This document shows, piece after piece, positions 61,681 to 64,000 of a DNA stretch of 64,000 bases (its first letter is position 1; each line of letters begins with the position of its first letter). Under the pieces are notes generated by a model, which was not told the origin of the DNA, did no database searches, and was given only the letters and a program-made list of their open reading frames with translations. Source of the DNA: WRGA01 sp031553395 (GTDB lineage: Bacteria > Bacteroidota > Bacteroidia > Bacteroidales > WRGA01); the NCBI GenBank assembly GCA_031553395.1, contig JAVBLR010000005.1:41074-105073 (forward strand), in the 5' to 3' direction. Position numbers and translations under genes: made by a program.

Positions 61681-62817
61681 ATGAAATCCTTTTTCACTAC
61701 ATTAATTATTACAGCAATACTTCTTACAGGATGTAAAACCGAACCGAAATTTACTGTTGAAGGAAATATTACTCATGCTTCAGGGAAAATATTATACTTG
61801 GAAATGAGAGATATAGATAAAAATATATTGCTTGATTCCTGCAAATTGGATGAAAAGGGAAAATTCAAATTTAAGCAAACTGCACCCGAATATCCACAAT
61901 TTTATGCATTGAAGTTGAATAACCAGAGTATATTTTTCTCCATTGATTCTACTGAAGTATTGACTATTAATTCCGATTCTGCTAATTATGCGCTAGGATA
62001 TGAAGTTAAAGGTTCTGAAAATGCTGAAAAAATTAAAGAGTTGTGCTTGTTGCAACATAACACGCAACAAAAAGTGAATGAAGCATTGAAGTCAAAAGAG
62101 CCAAAAGATTCTATCAAACAACAAATCAGTACATTATTAAGCGTATATAAAGACAGTGCTATTAAATATATATTGGCCGGACAAAATTCAGTTAAATCTT
62201 CTGTCGCTTATTTTGCTCTCTTTCAACGAATAAATGATTACCTTATATTCGATCCGTATGATAAAAAAGATAATAAAATTTTTTCTGCTGTAGCAACAGG
62301 ATATGACATTGCCTATCCGAAATCTCCACGATCAATACATCTAAAAAACCTTACTTTACAAGCGATAAGTGCAATAAGGCCTGTCCGGGAAAAGAAAGAA
62401 ATTGCTGCTGAATATTCTAAAAATATAGAAATCGCATTACCGAATGAAAAAGAAGAAATTGTGACATTATCGTCAACAGAAGGAAAAGTTGTGATTTTGG
62501 ACTTTACTGCTTATAGAACAGAATTTTCTCCTGCCCATAATTTAGATTTAAGGGAAGTTTACAATAAGTATGCAAGTAAAGGTCTTGAGATTTATCAAAT
62601 ATCTTTGGATACTGACGAAAATTTCTGGAAAGTATCGGCATCCAATCTCCCATGGATTTGCGTGTGGGACAAGGATGCTCTACGTTCTCAAGTTGCTTCG
62701 AAGTATAACGTTACCGAATTACCTACTTATTATTTGTTGGATAAGAATGGCGAATTAGTAAAAAGAAATTCTCAGGTTAAGAATCTGGATGAAGAAATTA
62801 ATCGTTTGTTGAAATAG
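61681..62817 (+). CDS. DUF4369/TlpA-like lipoprotein without redox cysteines
   Basis: The 378-residue lipoprotein has a lipobox (ILLTGC, Cys18), an N-terminal DUF4369 domain (TVEGNITHASGKILYLEM, residues 25-120) and a thioredoxin-fold C-terminal domain (residues 240-378). The site that is WCGPC in active TlpA/ResA proteins reads AYRTEFSPAH here (VVILDFTAYRTEFSPA); no Cys-x-x-Cys is present. It should not do thiol exchange and may be a binding or scaffold member of the family. A terminator follows. Confidence 0.86.
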   Translation: MKSFFTTLIITAILLTGCKTEPKFTVEGNITHASGKILYLEMRDIDKNILLDSCKLDEKGKFKFKQTAPEYPQFYALKLNNQSIFFSIDSTEVLTINSDSANYALGYEVKGSENAEKIKELCLLQHNTQQKVNEALKSKEPKDSIKQQISTLLSVYKDSAIKYILAGQNSVKSSVAYFALFQRINDYLIFDPYDKKDNKIFSAVATGYDIAYPKSPRSIHLKNLTLQAISAIRPVREKKEIAAEYSKNIEIALPNEKEEIVTLSSTEGKVVILDFTAYRTEFSPAHNLDLREVYNKYASKGLEIYQISLDTDENFWKVSASNLPWICVWDKDALRSQVASKYNVTELPTYYLLDKNGELVKRNSQVKNLDEEINRLLK

Positions 62818-62841
62818 TTTTGCTGAATATAACCTCTATAT

Positions 62842-62888
62842 AAAAAAGGACAAGCCTAGAGTTAGTTATCTCTGCTTGTCCTTTATCT
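62842..62888. terminator. Bidirectional terminator
   Basis: AAAGGACAAGC (62845-62855) pairs perfectly with 62874-62884, with Ts on the plus side, between two convergent genes. Confidence 0.85.
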
Positions 62889-62908
62889 TTGAATATGCTT
62901 GATATTTC

Positions 62909-63736
62909 CTATTGTACTATAAAACGATTTTTGCCCACTACGGTCCCATTTGCTTCTACAGTGTAAAAATAATTTCCAGAAGCCATTCCTGATGTCTTTA
63001 ATTGTACGGCATCGGCATTTCCATCAACTTTCAATGATTTTACTTCTTGTCCATTGATATTGAAAACACGGATTGTTCCTTCTTGTGCATTTTGCAAATC
63101 GTATGTAAGCTGAATACTTTCTTTTGCTGGATTGGGATAAGGATAAGAACTTTCTGAGAGTTTAGTTGCTCGAAGTGATGATGGATTTAAATTACCTGTA
63201 TAAGAGTAATAATCATAAAAATCAGAGTTATTCTGAGTACCATATATGTTTATTGAGAACATATTAAGGATTTTATACAAATATAATTCTTGGAATATTG
63301 CAGCATTTTCCCATTTCTTGCTCCATAAAACTTGATTATTCTCATTCACAATTGCCAGCTCATTCTCTTCTCCATTATTATTATCTCTAATGGTTACAGC
63401 AAATTCCAACAACTCATCACTATTAAAAACATCATACGTAAAATAGATGGTTTTCAGATCATAGACAGGATCAATCTGCTTGATAGGAATGATGGTAATC
63501 ATATTAGGAATATTTAACCGAATCGTTTTTTTCAAGTTAAGATCAGTATCATAGATTTTAACTCCAACCACTTGTCCATTTTCCCATATATTTTCTACAA
63601 ATGATTCTTGATAATTAGCAAAATAAAAATCAAGATATCTCTCACTAGGAAGTGTCTTCACATGAGTAACTTGAGCATTTGATTTTATACAAACTAAACT
63701 TATGCACAATACAGCTAAAAAAGTAAATTTCTTCAT
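62909..63736 (-). CDS. T9SS type A secreted protein
   Basis: The 275-residue protein has a signal peptide (LAVLCISLVCIKSNA), a beta-propeller-like or DUF-type middle and a C-terminal type A sorting domain (SYPYPNPAKESIQLTYDLQNAQEGTIRVFNINGQEV, then GMASGNYFYTVEANGTVVGKNRFIVQ). A -7 box (TACATTTG, plus-strand 63797-63804) lies 60 nt upstream. Confidence 0.87.
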   Translation of the reverse strand: MKKFTFLAVLCISLVCIKSNAQVTHVKTLPSERYLDFYFANYQESFVENIWENGQVVGVKIYDTDLNLKKTIRLNIPNMITIIPIKQIDPVYDLKTIYFTYDVFNSDELLEFAVTIRDNNNGEENELAIVNENNQVLWSKKWENAAIFQELYLYKILNMFSINIYGTQNNSDFYDYYSYTGNLNPSSLRATKLSESSYPYPNPAKESIQLTYDLQNAQEGTIRVFNINGQEVKSLKVDGNADAVQLKTSGMASGNYFYTVEANGTVVGKNRFIVQ

Positions 63737-63860
63737 TCTTCTTATGTTTTAATTGTAAAATTCTTCAGTTTAACAGGATTTATAATTATTCTGCTGCAAA
63801 TGTATAAAATAAAGACTAGTTTAAAAAATTAACCAATATACTGATGAAAGCACCATTTAT

Positions 63861-64000
63861 ATAGGGTAAACGCACGAAATTTATAGCTTTGCCGGATGAA
63901 ATCATTACAACGCTATTTATCCAGTATCGAAGATTTTCGAGTAGAGAAAAAATGTTTGCATAAGTTATCGGACATATTATTCATTGGTCTGATGACTTAT
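63861..64000 (+). mobile_element. Left end of an insertion sequence, cut by the window edge
   Basis: The transposase fragment starting at 63896 implies an IS that continues beyond the window. The outer end is not certain; AGGGTAAACGCACGA (63863 onward) could be its terminal repeat. No second end is available here to test it. Confidence 0.55.
63896..64000 (+). CDS. ISAs1-like transposase, N-terminal fragment
   Basis: The first 35 codons (MKSLQRYLSSIEDFRVEKK, then CLHKLSDILFIGLMTY) match the N-terminal DDE-associated region of ISAs1-type transposases (a D-x-R motif followed by KLSDILFI). The frame runs open to the window end, so it is partial only because of the cut. Confidence 0.72.
   Translation, partial: MKSLQRYLSSIEDFRVEKKCLHKLSDILFIGLMTY

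Overview
The window is AT-rich chromosomal DNA from a member of the Bacteroidota, most likely order Bacteroidales and outside the genus Bacteroides. The pointers are T9SS type A C-terminal sorting domains on four proteins, Bacteroidales-type families (DUF5686, DUF4924, GHL10, TonB-like outer membrane barrels, DUF4369/TlpA-like lipoprotein), start codons without Shine-Dalgarno sequences, and promoters of the Bacteroidetes type (TTTG, about 19 nt, then TAnnTTTG). The best promoter example precedes a tRNA-Pro(GGG) gene. No taxonomic search was possible, so genus is open. Most of the window is housekeeping sequence with several surface-protein loci.

Layout. 1-8.2 kb: coiled-coil lipoprotein, large beta-helix surface protein, corA, kup and two small genes; two convergent pairs here overlap by exactly 4 nt at their stops. 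8.4-17.7 kb: htpG, a DUF5686 outer membrane protein, tRNA-Pro, aroB, and the argR-GNAT-hflX operon with an ARG box at the argR start. 17.7-22.6 kb: a more accessory block with an SGNH lipoprotein, a beta-helix lipoprotein, an XRE regulator, a tail-like secreted protein and a T9SS cargo protein. 22.6-39.4 kb: prfC, rfbD, DUF4924, a degenerate Mur-ligase-like protein, an omega-amidase, smpB, a GHL10 hydrolase, pyrBI, a flavin reductase, glyA, a CAT-like acetyltransferase and sucCD. 39.4-45.9 kb: a three-gene T9SS surface cassette (1457, 256 and 123 aa) behind a long structured leader. 45.9-56.2 kb: fbaB, an AspT/YidE-type transporter, a HAD phosphatase, sppA, a GNAT, a CDF transporter and a TonB-like barrel. 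56.2-64 kb: an ECF sigma/membrane-protein pair flanked by direct repeats, serB, grpE-dnaJ, a thioredoxin-fold lipoprotein without redox cysteines, a T9SS protein, and the start of a transposase cut by the window edge.

The least explained feature is in the spaces between genes. At least a dozen intergenic gaps hold imperfect palindromes whose two arms are built from short repeated words (for example GTTATTTG, TACGTTATACG, AAGTTTGAA, AATATGCCAAT, GTAAAAAG). The architecture is the same everywhere, but the word differs from locus to locus and only some words recur. Arms often abut the stop codon of one cistron and the start codon of the next, and one supplies the end of a reading frame. A second class is MITE-like: a 166-bp element at 56493-56658 has terminal inverted repeats, a 7-bp target duplication (GATTATT) and an uninserted related copy of its surroundings 1.4 kb away; a 249-bp relative in style lies at 51776-52024. 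A pair of near-identical leader segments, each starting with a tiny ORF ATGAAAACGAGCA, precedes the 1039-aa surface protein and serB. These three patterns are the main candidates for undescribed biology here.
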